From Deltaproteobacteria bacterium (GTDB lineage: Bacteria > Desulfobacterota > Syntrophorhabdia > Syntrophorhabdales > Syntrophorhabdaceae), in contig JAKORG010000045.1 of the NCBI GenBank assembly GCA_029777945.1, positions 31,621 to 95,620 of the forward strand: 64,000 nt of DNA. Reading direction: 5' to 3'. Of the stretch, positions 7,636 through 16,635 are shown in pieces (position 1 is the stretch's first letter; every line of letters begins with the position of its first letter). The notes beneath the pieces are model-generated. The model was given only the letters and a program-made list of their open reading frames with translations, did no database searches and was not told the DNA's origin. A program made the translations under genes and the position numbers.

Positions 7636-9495
7636 ATGCGAGAGCTTAAAGGTATACCAGCATATATCCTTGGCACAATTTGTGTTGCATTTATCGCATG
7701 GTCTGTTTATGGCGCCATAAAACCTATAGAAACGTATATATTCAGAATGGTTCACATGGGTTTTATATTTGCCCTTTCCTTTCCCTTCTATCCTTTTTTA
7801 AAAAAACAGAAAAAATGGGTTATCTTTTTTGATATTTTTCTGGCTTTATTGGCTGTCTCAACTTTAATATACCCACTATTAGATGTGGATAGTTTTATAA
7901 GAAGGTCCACATTACCAGAGCCGCTGGATTTCTTTATGGGCATTGTAATCATTGTGCTCATTATTGAGGTATCGAGGCGTATTGTAGGTTTGACTTTTAC
8001 ATTTGTGCTTATAGGTTCGCTTCTTTACTGCTGGTTAGGTAATTATATACCAGGTCCATTAACCCATAGAGGATATGAATTAGACAGAATTGTAGGTCAT
8101 ATGTATATGACACTGGAGGGTATCTTTGGTGTGCCTTTGTCAGTGAGCGTTTCTTTTGTAACATTATTTGTTGTTTACGGGACATTTATGGATGCAGCAG
8201 GGGCAGGTAATTTCTGGTTGGAATTATCTTTTGCGGTTATGGGTAGAGGTCCTGCAAGTGCAGGCAGAGGTGCTGTAATCACAACGGCACTGCTCGGTGG
8301 ACCTCAGGGTAGTGGTGTTGCTACTACCATGTCCGTATCCCCTGTTATGTGGCCCATTTTAAAAAAGGCAGGTTATTCACCCAATATGGCAGCAGGGCTC
8401 ATCTCTGCAGGTGGAATTGGTGCAGTGCTCTCCCCACCTCTTATGGGTGCAGCTGCATTTCTTATCATGCAGTTTCTAAATGTCTCTTTTTGGGATGTAG
8501 TTATCATGGTAATTTTTCCTACTGTTTTATACTATCTCGGCACACTTTTTCTTGTTGAACTGGAAGCAAAAAAATATAATTTTGCACCTCCTGAGACAAT
8601 GGGCAAGACATTCAAAGAGGTTATGAAAACCTATTGGTATCATCTTGTTTCCCTTGCAGTGCTTGTGGCTTTACTTGTAATAGGCCGTTCACCAGAATCA
8701 GCAGCCATATGGGCAATAGTTGCTACAATTGCAACGAGTTTTTTAAGTAAAAATAAAGAAGAATGGTTAACACCAAAACACATTATTAAGGCAACAATTG
8801 AAGGTGCCCAAAATATGATTCCCGTTGCAGCACTTCTTGCAGCAGCGGGTATGATAGTTGGTATGTTCTCGCTTACAGGGCTTGGTTTAAAAATTTCGAG
8901 CCTAATTATGTCTTTAAGCGGTGGAATTCCTGTTGCTGCCCTCTTTCTTGCATTATTAGCATCCATGATAATCGGGTTGAGTTTACCTATAACTGCTACA
9001 TATATTATGACAGTCGTTATGGTGGCACCTGCCCTTGTGAAGGTAGGTATACCCATGCATGTAGTCCATCTTCTTGCATTTTATTTTGCCGTTTTATCAG
9101 AGGTTTCACCCCCTGTGGGGCTATCTCCTTCTGCTGCAGCGGCAGTAACAGGGGGAAATCCTTTCCGTGCCATGATGCAGGCATGGAAATATTCTTTGCC
9201 TGCATTTCTCGTTCCTTTTCAGTTTTCTTCAACCCTTGTAGGAACAAACCTGTTAATTTTAGGCAGCAATTTAAAAGGATTTACAATCGCACTATCTTCG
9301 AGCTTGATCTCTTTATTTTATCTATCCTTAGGCATAATAGGCTATCTAAAAAACCATATTTCCATAATAGAAAGGGCATTACTTATAGTATGTTCTATTG
9401 TTATAACCTTTATCCCCGTTGATTTTACACCACAGGGCATTATACCCCTTGTAGTAGGTGCAATAATTGTGGTAATACATCTTAAGAAAAAATAA
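7636..9495 (+). CDS. TRAP transporter, fused small and large permease (DctQM fusion, TAXI type)
   Basis: A 619-residue polytopic membrane protein. The first 150 or so residues form a four-helix DctQ-like domain. The remainder is the large DctM-like ion-coupled transport domain with Gly/Ser/Pro-rich hairpins such as LLGGPQGSGVATTMSV, GGIGAVLSPPLMGAAAFL, GLSLPITATYIM and SEVSPPVGLSPSAA. Fusion of the two subunits is normal for TAXI-type TRAP systems, which import organic acids with Na+ or H+ using a periplasmic receptor. The receptor gene follows after 14 bases. The ligand is unknown. Confidence 0.95.
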   Translation: MRELKGIPAYILGTICVAFIAWSVYGAIKPIETYIFRMVHMGFIFALSFPFYPFLKKQKKWVIFFDIFLALLAVSTLIYPLLDVDSFIRRSTLPEPLDFFMGIVIIVLIIEVSRRIVGLTFTFVLIGSLLYCWLGNYIPGPLTHRGYELDRIVGHMYMTLEGIFGVPLSVSVSFVTLFVVYGTFMDAAGAGNFWLELSFAVMGRGPASAGRGAVITTALLGGPQGSGVATTMSVSPVMWPILKKAGYSPNMAAGLISAGGIGAVLSPPLMGAAAFLIMQFLNVSFWDVVIMVIFPTVLYYLGTLFLVELEAKKYNFAPPETMGKTFKEVMKTYWYHLVSLAVLVALLVIGRSPESAAIWAIVATIATSFLSKNKEEWLTPKHIIKATIEGAQNMIPVAALLAAAGMIVGMFSLTGLGLKISSLIMSLSGGIPVAALFLALLASMIIGLSLPITATYIMTVVMVAPALVKVGIPMHVVHLLAFYFAVLSEVSPPVGLSPSAAAAVTGGNPFRAMMQAWKYSLPAFLVPFQFSSTLVGTNLLILGSNLKGFTIALSSSLISLFYLSLGIIGYLKNHISIIERALLIVCSIVITFIPVDFTPQGIIPLVVGAIIVVIHLKKK

Positions 9496-9509
9496 AAAGG
9501 AGGAAGACT

Positions 9510-10499
9510 ATGAAAAGATATGCAAAGTTTTTAGTCTTGTTATTTGTTATTACAGGCCTTTTAACACTGGCAGACAACTCATGGGCACAGCGTAAATTTT
9601 CCTTTAGCATTGCCACAGGTGGGACAGGTGGTGTCTGGTATCCATTAGGTGGTGCAATAGGTGGCATAATAAGCAAAAATGTCCCAAACACAGATGCCAC
9701 TTCAGAAGCAACAACAGCGGCAATAGATAATATGAAGCTTCTTCTGGCAGGCAGAGCAGGCATGGCATTCGCTTACGATTACCATGTGGTGTGGGCAAAT
9801 GAGGGTAAACTTACCCTTGTGGCCAAAAAACAGTTACCCTTCCGTGTTGTTATGGGTTTTTATGAACAACCACTACATATTGTCACAAAAGAAGGAACAA
9901 ACATTAAATCTATTATGGATTTAAAAGGAAAGAGGGTATCAACGGGAGCACCAAATAGCGGAACAGAAGAACAGGCAGATTATGTATTAAAGGCACTTGG
10001 AATCGACTGGAATAAAGATTTAAAAAGGGAAAAGCTTTCTGCCACAGAGTCCGTTGCAGCCATGAAAGATGGCAAGATCGATGCCTTCTTCTGGAGCGGT
10101 GCTGTACCTACATCATTGATAATTGACCTTGCATCCACACCTGGACTCAAGATGGTATTGCTTCCTGTAAGTGGCAAAGAGGCAGATATGATATTTAAGG
10201 CAAACCCTGGTGTATTTCATAAAACACACTTTTATAAAGGTTGTTACAGCAGTGTAGATAAAGATATAGATGCTATTGCCATCACTGCAGTGCTTGTAGC
10301 AATGGATAATTTTCCTGAAGACACAATGTATAAGATTGTAAAAGAAATCTTTGCAAATACATCGGATATTATACCTGTATGGAAAGGCGCAAAGGATTTA
10401 ACTCCTAAATCAGCGGTGAGCCAGTTGACACCTGATGCCCTTAAATACATCCACAAAGGCGCATTAAAGTTCTACAAAGAAAAAGGCGTGATTAAGTGA
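9510..10499 (+). CDS. TRAP transporter TAXI-family solute receptor
   Basis: A 329-residue exported protein: basic N-terminus and hydrophobic signal peptide to about residue 26 (DNSWAQ), then the TAXI fold. SIATGGTGGVWYPLGGAIG is the family hallmark, followed by TDATSEATTAAIDNM, DLKGKRVSTGAPNSGTE and AFFWSGAVPT. It binds substrate in the periplasm for the upstream fused permease. A strong GGAGGA ribosome site precedes ATG 9510. A perfect 10-bp stem terminator ends the operon. Confidence 0.95.
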   Translation: MKRYAKFLVLLFVITGLLTLADNSWAQRKFSFSIATGGTGGVWYPLGGAIGGIISKNVPNTDATSEATTAAIDNMKLLLAGRAGMAFAYDYHVVWANEGKLTLVAKKQLPFRVVMGFYEQPLHIVTKEGTNIKSIMDLKGKRVSTGAPNSGTEEQADYVLKALGIDWNKDLKREKLSATESVAAMKDGKIDAFFWSGAVPTSLIIDLASTPGLKMVLLPVSGKEADMIFKANPGVFHKTHFYKGCYSSVDKDIDAIAITAVLVAMDNFPEDTMYKIVKEIFANTSDIIPVWKGAKDLTPKSAVSQLTPDALKYIHKGALKFYKEKGVIK

Positions 10500-10557
10500 A
10501 CAATTTGAGCTGTTTAAGATAAGTTAGGGAAAAAGCATTAGCTTTAAGATATATTTT

Positions 10558-10586
10558 GAGTCGCAGGTTTTTCCTGCGACTCTTTT
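10558..10586 (+). terminator. Strong Rho-independent terminator of the TRAP-TAXI operon
   Basis: A perfect 10-bp stem, GAGTCGCAGG (10558-10567) and CCTGCGACTC (10573-10582), with a five-T loop and a four-T tail. The tail touches the stop codon of the convergent QueG-like gene. Confidence 0.88.
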
Positions 10587-11271
10587 ATTTCCTTTTTCCA
10601 GAGCAGGCCTTAATACACAAACCGCATATATGATGACCTAAATTTCTTTTATTTTTAAAGGTGGTTAACATATTGTAGCAGGCTATGTGGTCAAATTTAT
10701 AAGGATCATCGTCTATGGCAAAGGCAGGGCACACATCTTTACAGGCATGGCAATCTCCACATGAAAAATACGATATATCATCGCTACCAAAATCAAAGGC
10801 TATCAATGGCATATCAGTAAGGATCGTATTATATCTTACCTGGGCGCCGTAAACAGGGTGTATGAGGAGATTATTTCTTCCAACCCAGCCAACACCTGCG
10901 ATTACCCCGATCTTTTTATGGGATATATGGGCCTTTTGATTTTTCCAATCTACAAGCTGCGATGCAGCAAAGGGTAATGCATTATAACCCCTTTTCTCTA
11001 TTTTTCTTGCCAGTAGATAACCTATCATATCGAGCCTATAATTTAATTGTCTGTAGTGATTTAGATATAACAATGTAGGTCCATCTGTAAGGGTGTCTAT
11101 CACAGCTTTTGATAATACAAGTCCAAAAGAGATGGCAAAAGGTAATTTTGATTTAATGGCATTATCAATTTGGATAAGGTCTTTGTCGTAATATGACATA
11201 CTGCCTATGCCGTAAACATCTACATCAAATTCTTCAAGCCACTTCCCTATTATTTGATTGTTCTCTTCCAA
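10585..11271 (-). CDS. Short QueG-like iron-sulfur protein (epoxyqueuosine reductase-related)
   Basis: A 228-residue protein related to epoxyqueuosine reductase, but much shorter than QueG (about 350-380 residues) and without its C-terminal HEAT repeats. It has the central GVIAGVGWVGRNNLLIHPVYG segment and two ferredoxin-type cluster motifs near the C-terminus, CGDCHACKDVCP and CGLCIKAC. It starts with TTG at 11271, placed correctly behind GAGGAG, 20 bases after the mnmG stop, so it is translated with mnmG. MnmG and QueG both act on the tRNA wobble base, which makes a tRNA role attractive, but short relatives are often misnamed and the reaction is unproven. Confidence 0.75.
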   Translation of the reverse strand: MEENNQIIGKWLEEFDVDVYGIGSMSYYDKDLIQIDNAIKSKLPFAISFGLVLSKAVIDTLTDGPTLLYLNHYRQLNYRLDMIGYLLARKIEKRGYNALPFAASQLVDWKNQKAHISHKKIGVIAGVGWVGRNNLLIHPVYGAQVRYNTILTDMPLIAFDFGSDDISYFSCGDCHACKDVCPAFAIDDDPYKFDHIACYNMLTTFKNKRNLGHHICGLCIKACSGKRK

Positions 11272-11291
11272 GGCTTCTCCTCTTTTTAAAA

Positions 11292-13157
11292 TTATTTAAA
11301 AATACCTGTCTTTTTAAAATATATCATCAGGGCAGTAATAGCTGCAGGTGTCACGCCTGGTATCCTCGATGCCTGACCAATAGACAGTGGTTTTATCCGT
11401 GAAAGTTTTTCTACAATCTCCCGTGAAAGTCCGGGCACCTCTTCGTATCTAATATGTTGGGGGATCTTTTTCTCTTCCATCTTTTTTGCCCTGTTTATCA
11501 TTTCAATCTGTCTATCTTTATAGCCGTGATATTTTATATTGAGTTCCACCTGATATGCCACATCTTCATCTATATCTCTTATCCTATCTTCAATCTTTTT
11601 AAGATGTTCTATGGTTACACCGGGCTTTTTTAAAAGTTCTTCAAGGGTTATGGGATTTTTTATAGGTTCCAGACCATGATTTTTTAACATCTCTTCTGTC
11701 TGCTTCGAGGGCCTGAGCCTAACGGATCTTAATATCTCGTGAACATTCTCTATCCTTTTTTTCTTTTTTACCACCATGTCATATCTTTTTTTGCTAACAA
11801 GCCCGATAGAATAGCCTTTCTCTGTTAAACGCAAGTCTGCATTATCCTCGCGCAAAAACAATCTATTTTCCGCCCTTGAGGTAAACATCCTGTATGGCTC
11901 ATCCACCCCTTTTGTAACAAGGTCATCTATCATAACACCTATGTATGCCTCATCTCTACCGAGTATAAATTCATCCTCTCCCTTTGCCTTGAGTGCAGCA
12001 TTAATACCTGCTATGAGACCTTGTGCCGCTGCCTCTTCGTAGCCTGTTGTGCCATTTATCTGACCTGCAAAAAACAGATTCTTAATTCTTTTTGTCTCAA
12101 GGGTTGGAAAAAGCTGTGTTGGATTTGCAAAATCGTATTCTATTGCATATCCAGGCCTTGTGATCTCCACATTCTCAAGACCTTTTATGCTTCTTAACAT
12201 CCTCATCTGTATATCGAGGGGTAAACTTGTGGCAAGTCCGTTGGGATAATATTCTACAGTATCAAGACCTTCTGGCTCAATAAATATCCTGTGCCTTTCC
12301 TTTTCCCTAAATTTTACCACCTTATCCTCTATGGAAGGGCAGTATCTTACCCCGGTTCCCTTTATTTTACCCGTATACAAAGGAGACCTATCAAGCCCTG
12401 ATAAAATGGCCTCGTGGGTTGTAAGATTTGTATATGTAAGGTAGCAAGGAACGAGCTTGTTTTTTATCTTTTTTGTGAGAAATGAAAAAGGCCTTGGGGG
12501 ATTGTCGCTTTCTTGAGGCTCTAATTTTGAAAAATCGATGGTCCTTCCGTCGAGTCTTGGACATGTGCCTGTCTTTAACCTGCCTATTTCGAATCCGAGC
12601 TCTTTTAGGCACAGAGAAAGCCCAACTGAAGGAAAGTCACCCATCCTTCCTGCCTCAAAATGCTCAAGCCCAATATGGATCAGGCCCCTGAGAAATGTGC
12701 CTGTTGTAAGAATTACTGTCTTTCCATAGAATTTTTCTCCCCATTTTGTTTCAACCCCTGTAACCTTTTCATCATCAACCAAAAGTCTTTCAATTATTCC
12801 CTGTCTAATCAATAAATTTTCCTGCATCTCAAGTCTTTTTTTCATCCTTAAGGCATATCTCATCTTATCTGTCTGGACCCTTGTGGACCTTACTGCAGGA
12901 CCTTTTTTCATATTTAGTATCCTGAACTGTATACCTGCTGCATCAGTATTTATTGCCATTTCGCCGTCTAAGGCATCTATTTCCTTTACAAGGTGACCCT
13001 TACCAATACCTCCCACTGCAGGGTTACAGGACATAAAGGCTATATGGTCCAGATTTATTGTGATGAGAAGTGTCTTTGCCTTCATCCTCGAGGAAGCAAG
13101 GGCTGCCTCACATCCTGCGTGACCTGCACCAACCACAATTACATCAAATACGTCCAT
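11292..13157 (-). CDS. mnmG: tRNA uridine-5-carboxymethylaminomethyl modification enzyme MnmG (GidA)
   Basis: A 621-residue FAD enzyme that, with MnmE, installs the carboxymethylaminomethyl group on U34 of several tRNAs. It shows the dinucleotide fold VIVVGAGHAGCEAA, the family motifs CNPAVGGIGKGHLVKEIDALDG, GLKTGTCPRL (seen as GRLKTGTCPRLDGR), FAGQINGTTGYEEAAAQG and SRAENRLFLREDNAD, and the C-terminal helical domain to KPLSIGQASRIPGVTPAA. The ATG at 13157 is chosen over the GTG at 13178 because AAGG sits six bases upstream and the fold starts at once. It lies in a minus-strand operon with an HD protein upstream and the QueG-like gene downstream. mnmE is not in the window. Confidence 0.97.
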   Translation of the reverse strand: MDVFDVIVVGAGHAGCEAALASSRMKAKTLLITINLDHIAFMSCNPAVGGIGKGHLVKEIDALDGEMAINTDAAGIQFRILNMKKGPAVRSTRVQTDKMRYALRMKKRLEMQENLLIRQGIIERLLVDDEKVTGVETKWGEKFYGKTVILTTGTFLRGLIHIGLEHFEAGRMGDFPSVGLSLCLKELGFEIGRLKTGTCPRLDGRTIDFSKLEPQESDNPPRPFSFLTKKIKNKLVPCYLTYTNLTTHEAILSGLDRSPLYTGKIKGTGVRYCPSIEDKVVKFREKERHRIFIEPEGLDTVEYYPNGLATSLPLDIQMRMLRSIKGLENVEITRPGYAIEYDFANPTQLFPTLETKRIKNLFFAGQINGTTGYEEAAAQGLIAGINAALKAKGEDEFILGRDEAYIGVMIDDLVTKGVDEPYRMFTSRAENRLFLREDNADLRLTEKGYSIGLVSKKRYDMVVKKKKRIENVHEILRSVRLRPSKQTEEMLKNHGLEPIKNPITLEELLKKPGVTIEHLKKIEDRIRDIDEDVAYQVELNIKYHGYKDRQIEMINRAKKMEEKKIPQHIRYEEVPGLSREIVEKLSRIKPLSIGQASRIPGVTPAAITALMIYFKKTGIFK

Positions 13158-13213
13158 AATTAGCCTTATAAAATACACTAAATCCTGAAAGAATAAAAGG
13201 GTTGTATTTTTAA

Positions 13214-13774
13214 TTATAAACCTAATTGCTCGCCTATTTCCTTCATGGCATCCAGGCTAATCTGAACAAATTCTTCAATGGACAGCCCAATGGCTTCGCA
13301 CTCCATAATGTTATCTCTGTTCACCGATGCGGCAAATGCCTTTTCCTTCATTCTTTTTATTACAGATTTAGGCTTAACGCTTGCAATTTTCTTATCAGGA
13401 TATACAAGAGTCGTGGCCACAATAAGACCTGTAATGGTTTCTCCTGCCGCAAGGCCGTGTTGTAACTCTGTATGTCTTTTTTTTCCTGTTAAGGCTTCGT
13501 TATGCATTACAATAGCCTCTATAATTTCCGGCTCCACACCTTTTTCTTTTAATATCCTCTCAGTTTCTATCCCATGCCGATTTAAATCACCGTTTACAAG
13601 TTCTATATCAAGGTCATGGAGTAGCCCTGCCAATCCCCACATCTTTTCATCCCTTCCTAACCTTTTAGCAAGGGCCCTCAAAACCGCCTCTGAAGCATAA
13701 CAGTGGTTAAGCATCCTACCATTTTTAATATATTGATGAAGTAACTCCACTGCCTCTTCTCTTGTCATAGGCAT
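13214..13774 (-). CDS. HDIG-type HD-domain phosphohydrolase
   Basis: A 186-residue HD-domain protein: HCYASEAVLRALAKRLGRDEKMWGLAGLLHDLD carries the metal-binding His and the LLHDLD motif, followed by HGIETERI and IVMHNEALTG. Proteins of this size and layout are annotated as HDIG domain hydrolases acting on phosphate esters or nucleotides; no substrate is established. GGGAGG lies eight bases before ATG 13774. It is the first gene of the minus-strand group leading to mnmG. Confidence 0.88.
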   Translation of the reverse strand: MPMTREEAVELLHQYIKNGRMLNHCYASEAVLRALAKRLGRDEKMWGLAGLLHDLDIELVNGDLNRHGIETERILKEKGVEPEIIEAIVMHNEALTGKKRHTELQHGLAAGETITGLIVATTLVYPDKKIASVKPKSVIKRMKEKAFAASVNRDNIMECEAIGLSIEEFVQISLDAMKEIGEQLGL

Positions 13775-13972
13775 AATTTCATCCTCCCTTGAATTTTTTT
13801 AAGACTTTTTATTATTGATATATTGATAACATTTTCTCTTTATTTTTAAAAGCATGGGGTCACTTTTAATGGATTAAAAAAGTTGATATTTTTTGAAAAG
13901 TTTATTATTAAATGGTTAGTTGAAGCACAGATAGATTCAATAACCAATCAAAAATACTCAAAGGGGGCAAAA

Positions 13973-14425
13973 ATGAATAAAATAGGTATCTTGACATGTT
14001 CAAACACCACACAGGAACTGGGTTGTTCATCGTATCTATGCTTTCAGGATTTTTACGAAAACGCCGGTGCTTTTAAAAGATATGCAAACAGAGATGACAA
14101 GACAGTGATTGCAGGTATTATAAACTGCTCAGGCTGTCCCACAGCCCATGCCCCTGAAAAACTTCTCAATCGTATAAAGTCTCTCACAGAAATTGGAATA
14201 AGTGCAATTCACCTCGCTACATGTGTTACACTCTTATGTCCCTTTAAAGAAAGGTATCTCACTATGCTAAAAAATAATTTTCCTGAAATAGAATTTATTG
14301 AGGGGACCCATGACCAGGCCCCTGGAATAACACCGGAAATGTTCATAGGTGCTATGAAGCATATGCTTACACAACCAAAACCAAGCATTTCAAATATTAT
14401 TAAAAAGACAGTAAAAAAGACATAA
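13973..14425 (+). CDS. CGGC domain-containing protein
   Basis: A 150-residue cysteine-rich protein of the CGGC family: KIGILTCSNTTQELGCSS, a central INCSGCPT (the CGGC-like motif) and HLATCVTLLCPFK. The spaced cysteines are thought to bind metal; the role is unknown. ATG 13973 is preferred to an upstream in-frame ATG at 13883 because the domain starts right after it and AAGGGGG lies upstream. It stands alone between minus-strand genes. Confidence 0.85.
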   Translation: MNKIGILTCSNTTQELGCSSYLCFQDFYENAGAFKRYANRDDKTVIAGIINCSGCPTAHAPEKLLNRIKSLTEIGISAIHLATCVTLLCPFKERYLTMLKNNFPEIEFIEGTHDQAPGITPEMFIGAMKHMLTQPKPSISNIIKKTVKKT

Positions 14426-14536
14426 AAGGTGTTTTTATTTAATTTTTAAGACTTTCAATGCACATTGGAAAAGACATCAGTATCAGTTTGAGACAAAGAG
14501 TAGGATTATAACTGCCCTATAATTGAAAAATTTTTC

Positions 14537-14653
14537 ATGAACCCTATTCCTTCTGGTATCAAAGGCTCTGTGATAAACATTGAAGGCCTGAAATACATAA
14601 ATGGCGTTGGATTGAAGGGCATTCCAAGTAAAGCAAAAAATTTTGTGATTTAA
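14537..14653 (+). other. Possible 38-codon ORF or gene remnant in the 14426-14689 gap
   Basis: In an otherwise non-coding 264-base gap, ATG 14537 opens 38 codons ending in TAA. The composition (SGIKGSVINIEGLKYING) looks protein-like, but there is no ribosome site and no family that I recognise. It may be the decayed end of a lost gene or chance. The rest of the gap is AT-rich with a T-rich palindrome (GGTTTTTAAAAACC) next to the oppC-like stop. Confidence 0.2.
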
Positions 14654-14689
14654 TTGGGTAGTAAAAGAGGTTTTTAAAAACCCGGTTTT

Positions 14690-15526
14690 TTATTCTACCT
14701 GGTATCTCCTTCTTGGATCAAAGATATCTCTCAACCCTTCTCCTAAAAGATTATAACCCATTACTGTTAGAAATATGGCAAGCCCAGGATATAGACTTAA
14801 CCACCATGCCACCTCAATGTTGTCCTTTGCCTGGGTTAGTATGTTCCCCCAGCTCGGGGTTGGCGGCTGAACCCCTATACCTAAAAAACTCAATGCCGAC
14901 TCTGTTAATATTGCCCCACCTATCCCAAGGGTAGCCACTATATAAACAGGGGTTAAGGCATTGGGCATTATATGTCTGAATATGATTCTCTTTTCTGAAA
15001 AACCCTGAGCCTTTGCAGCAAGGACAAACTCTTTATTTTTAATACTTAGAACCTCTGCCCGCACAAGACGGGCAATCCCCATCCAGTTTGTAAAACCTAT
15101 CACTATCATAATGTTCCAGATGCTTGGTTCAAGAAGGGCTATTACGGCAAGGATGAGAAAAAATGTAGGAAAGCACATCATTAAATCCACAAACCTCATG
15201 ATAATTTCATCTATGATCCCACCGTAATAGCCTGATATTGCACCTATGGCAATGCCGATTAAAACTGCAATGCCTACAGATACAAAACCCACAAGTAGAG
15301 AGATTCTGCTTCCATAGATAATCCTCGCAAAAACATCCCTGCCCAATGAATCCGTTCCAAAAGGATGTTCCATTGATGGAGGGGCAAGTATGTTTTTCAT
15401 GTCAGGCTCCAAGGGGTCATGGGGTGATATAAAAGGTGCACAAAGGGCACATAAAAACATTGGGATCAGTATAATAACCCCTATAAGTGCAAGATTGTGT
15501 TTTATGACCCTTCTTATTAATTCCAT
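14690..15526 (-). CDS. ABC transporter permease, DppC/OppC family (orphan)
   Basis: A 278-residue permease: N-terminal OppC_N anchor helix, periplasmic segment APPSMEHPFGTDSLGRDVFARIIYGSRISL (the DppC/OppC hallmark), and five further helices with the EAA-type loop around EVLSIKNKEFVLAAKAQGFSEKRI. Such subunits form heterodimers with OppB-type permeases to import peptides or nickel. No OppB, binding protein or ATPase gene is adjacent, so it must work with components elsewhere or be a leftover. The reading frame is intact and all core motifs are present. It follows the prenyltransferase-repeat gene after 38 bases. Confidence 0.9.
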   Translation of the reverse strand: MELIRRVIKHNLALIGVIILIPMFLCALCAPFISPHDPLEPDMKNILAPPSMEHPFGTDSLGRDVFARIIYGSRISLLVGFVSVGIAVLIGIAIGAISGYYGGIIDEIIMRFVDLMMCFPTFFLILAVIALLEPSIWNIMIVIGFTNWMGIARLVRAEVLSIKNKEFVLAAKAQGFSEKRIIFRHIMPNALTPVYIVATLGIGGAILTESALSFLGIGVQPPTPSWGNILTQAKDNIEVAWWLSLYPGLAIFLTVMGYNLLGEGLRDIFDPRRRYQVE

Positions 15527-15564
15527 TTATACCACATAGTTTTTAGTCCCATCCTAAATAGTGC

Positions 15565-16494
15565 TCATTCCAGCTCTGCCAATGCCCATGCAACAAAAAG
15601 GGTTGTTTGGGTATTTTTCTTTGCCATTTTGTTGAACTGAATGGGTGTATTACTCGTAAATGAACCATCCTCATGCTGAACCTTTGCCAAATAATCTTCG
15701 GCCTTTTTTATTGCATCCTTTTTATCCTTAATTTTAGAAAGTGCCATAATTGCATATGCTGTTACCTCAGGGTCTTCTGGAACCTTATCGTGCATCATGG
15801 CAAATCCACCTGAATTTCTCTGCGATTTTAAAAGCCAATCAACTGCATCACTTACAAAAGGTGTGGATGGAGAAATACCCGAAATTAAAAGGGCCCTTAT
15901 GGTCCATGCAGTGCTTATTGCAAGGGAAGGAGACCCTTTAGGCATTCCATATCCTCCATCAGGATTCTGGCATCCTTGAAGCCAGTCAATTGCCTTTCTC
16001 ACAGTAGGGTCATTTCCTTTAACGCCGGCATCTATAAAGGCATTCAAAACAACGGCCGTATAAATAGTTAAGGCCGCACCCTCTTTCCCTATCCTTTTAA
16101 AACCACCAGATTCATCCTGGACACTTCTTAAATATTCAAGGCCTTTTTTTATGGCATCCTCTCCTACGCCTGCCTGCTTTAAAGCTATTATGGCAAAGGC
16201 AGTATGGGCAGTGTTATTATTCCAGCTTCCATCTTGCTTCTGGTCCTTTAAAATAAAATCTATACCTTTAGCTGCCTTATCATCATGAACCTTTTTCATC
16301 TTCAAGACCTTGACTGCCCAGCTTGTTGGCTCTGCCTCAGGTGGAAATTCACCCTTTAGTCTTGACCAGGCACCATTTTCATATTGAACTGAAATAATAT
16401 GGGCAATGGATTTTTTTGTAACATCCTGTGATTGAGAGAAAACGATAAAGGGAATGAGAACTAAAAAAATAACTAATAAAATCTGTCTTTTCAT
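15565..16494 (-). CDS. Secreted prenyltransferase/squalene-oxidase repeat protein
   Basis: A 309-residue protein with a clear signal peptide (cleavage near FSQSQ, about residue 22) followed by five or six alpha-alpha repeats carrying QW-type motifs: QKQDGSW, QDESGGF, QNPDGGYG, QRNSGGF and QHEDGSF. This is the alpha/alpha-toroid fold of squalene-hopene cyclases and prenyltransferases, but the DXDD cyclase acid motif is not visible and it is half the length of a cyclase. A periplasmic toroid protein of unknown function is the safest description. AGGAGGGG precedes ATG 16494. It has its own promoter, divergent from the fosmidomycin-type MFS gene. Confidence 0.82.
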   Translation of the reverse strand: MKRQILLVIFLVLIPFIVFSQSQDVTKKSIAHIISVQYENGAWSRLKGEFPPEAEPTSWAVKVLKMKKVHDDKAAKGIDFILKDQKQDGSWNNNTAHTAFAIIALKQAGVGEDAIKKGLEYLRSVQDESGGFKRIGKEGAALTIYTAVVLNAFIDAGVKGNDPTVRKAIDWLQGCQNPDGGYGMPKGSPSLAISTAWTIRALLISGISPSTPFVSDAVDWLLKSQRNSGGFAMMHDKVPEDPEVTAYAIMALSKIKDKKDAIKKAEDYLAKVQHEDGSFTSNTPIQFNKMAKKNTQTTLFVAWALAELE

Positions 16495-16526
16495 AATGCC
16501 CCTCCTGTAAATATTTTATAAGTTTT

Positions 16527-16555
16527 ATAATACATATAAAAACATGGTGTGTCAA
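16527..16555 (-). promoter_or_regulatory. Sigma70-type promoter of the prenyltransferase-repeat gene
   Basis: On the minus strand TTGACA (complement of 16550-16555), a 17-base spacer and TATTAT (complement of 16527-16532). It is back to back with the plus-strand promoter at 16595. Confidence 0.75.
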
Positions 16556-16594
16556 AAAACTTTTTGCAGTTTCAAAAAGGCAACTAAAAAGTAT

Positions 16595-16623
16595 TTGACA
16601 AATACACTGTTTTAAAAGATAAT
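16595..16623 (+). promoter_or_regulatory. Sigma70-type promoter of the fosmidomycin-resistance-type MFS gene
   Basis: TTGACA at 16595-16600, a 17-base spacer and GATAAT at 16618-16623. The expected transcription start is about six bases before the GTG start codon, so the message would be nearly leaderless. Confidence 0.72.
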
Positions 16624-16635
16624 GTAGCCGTTCAT

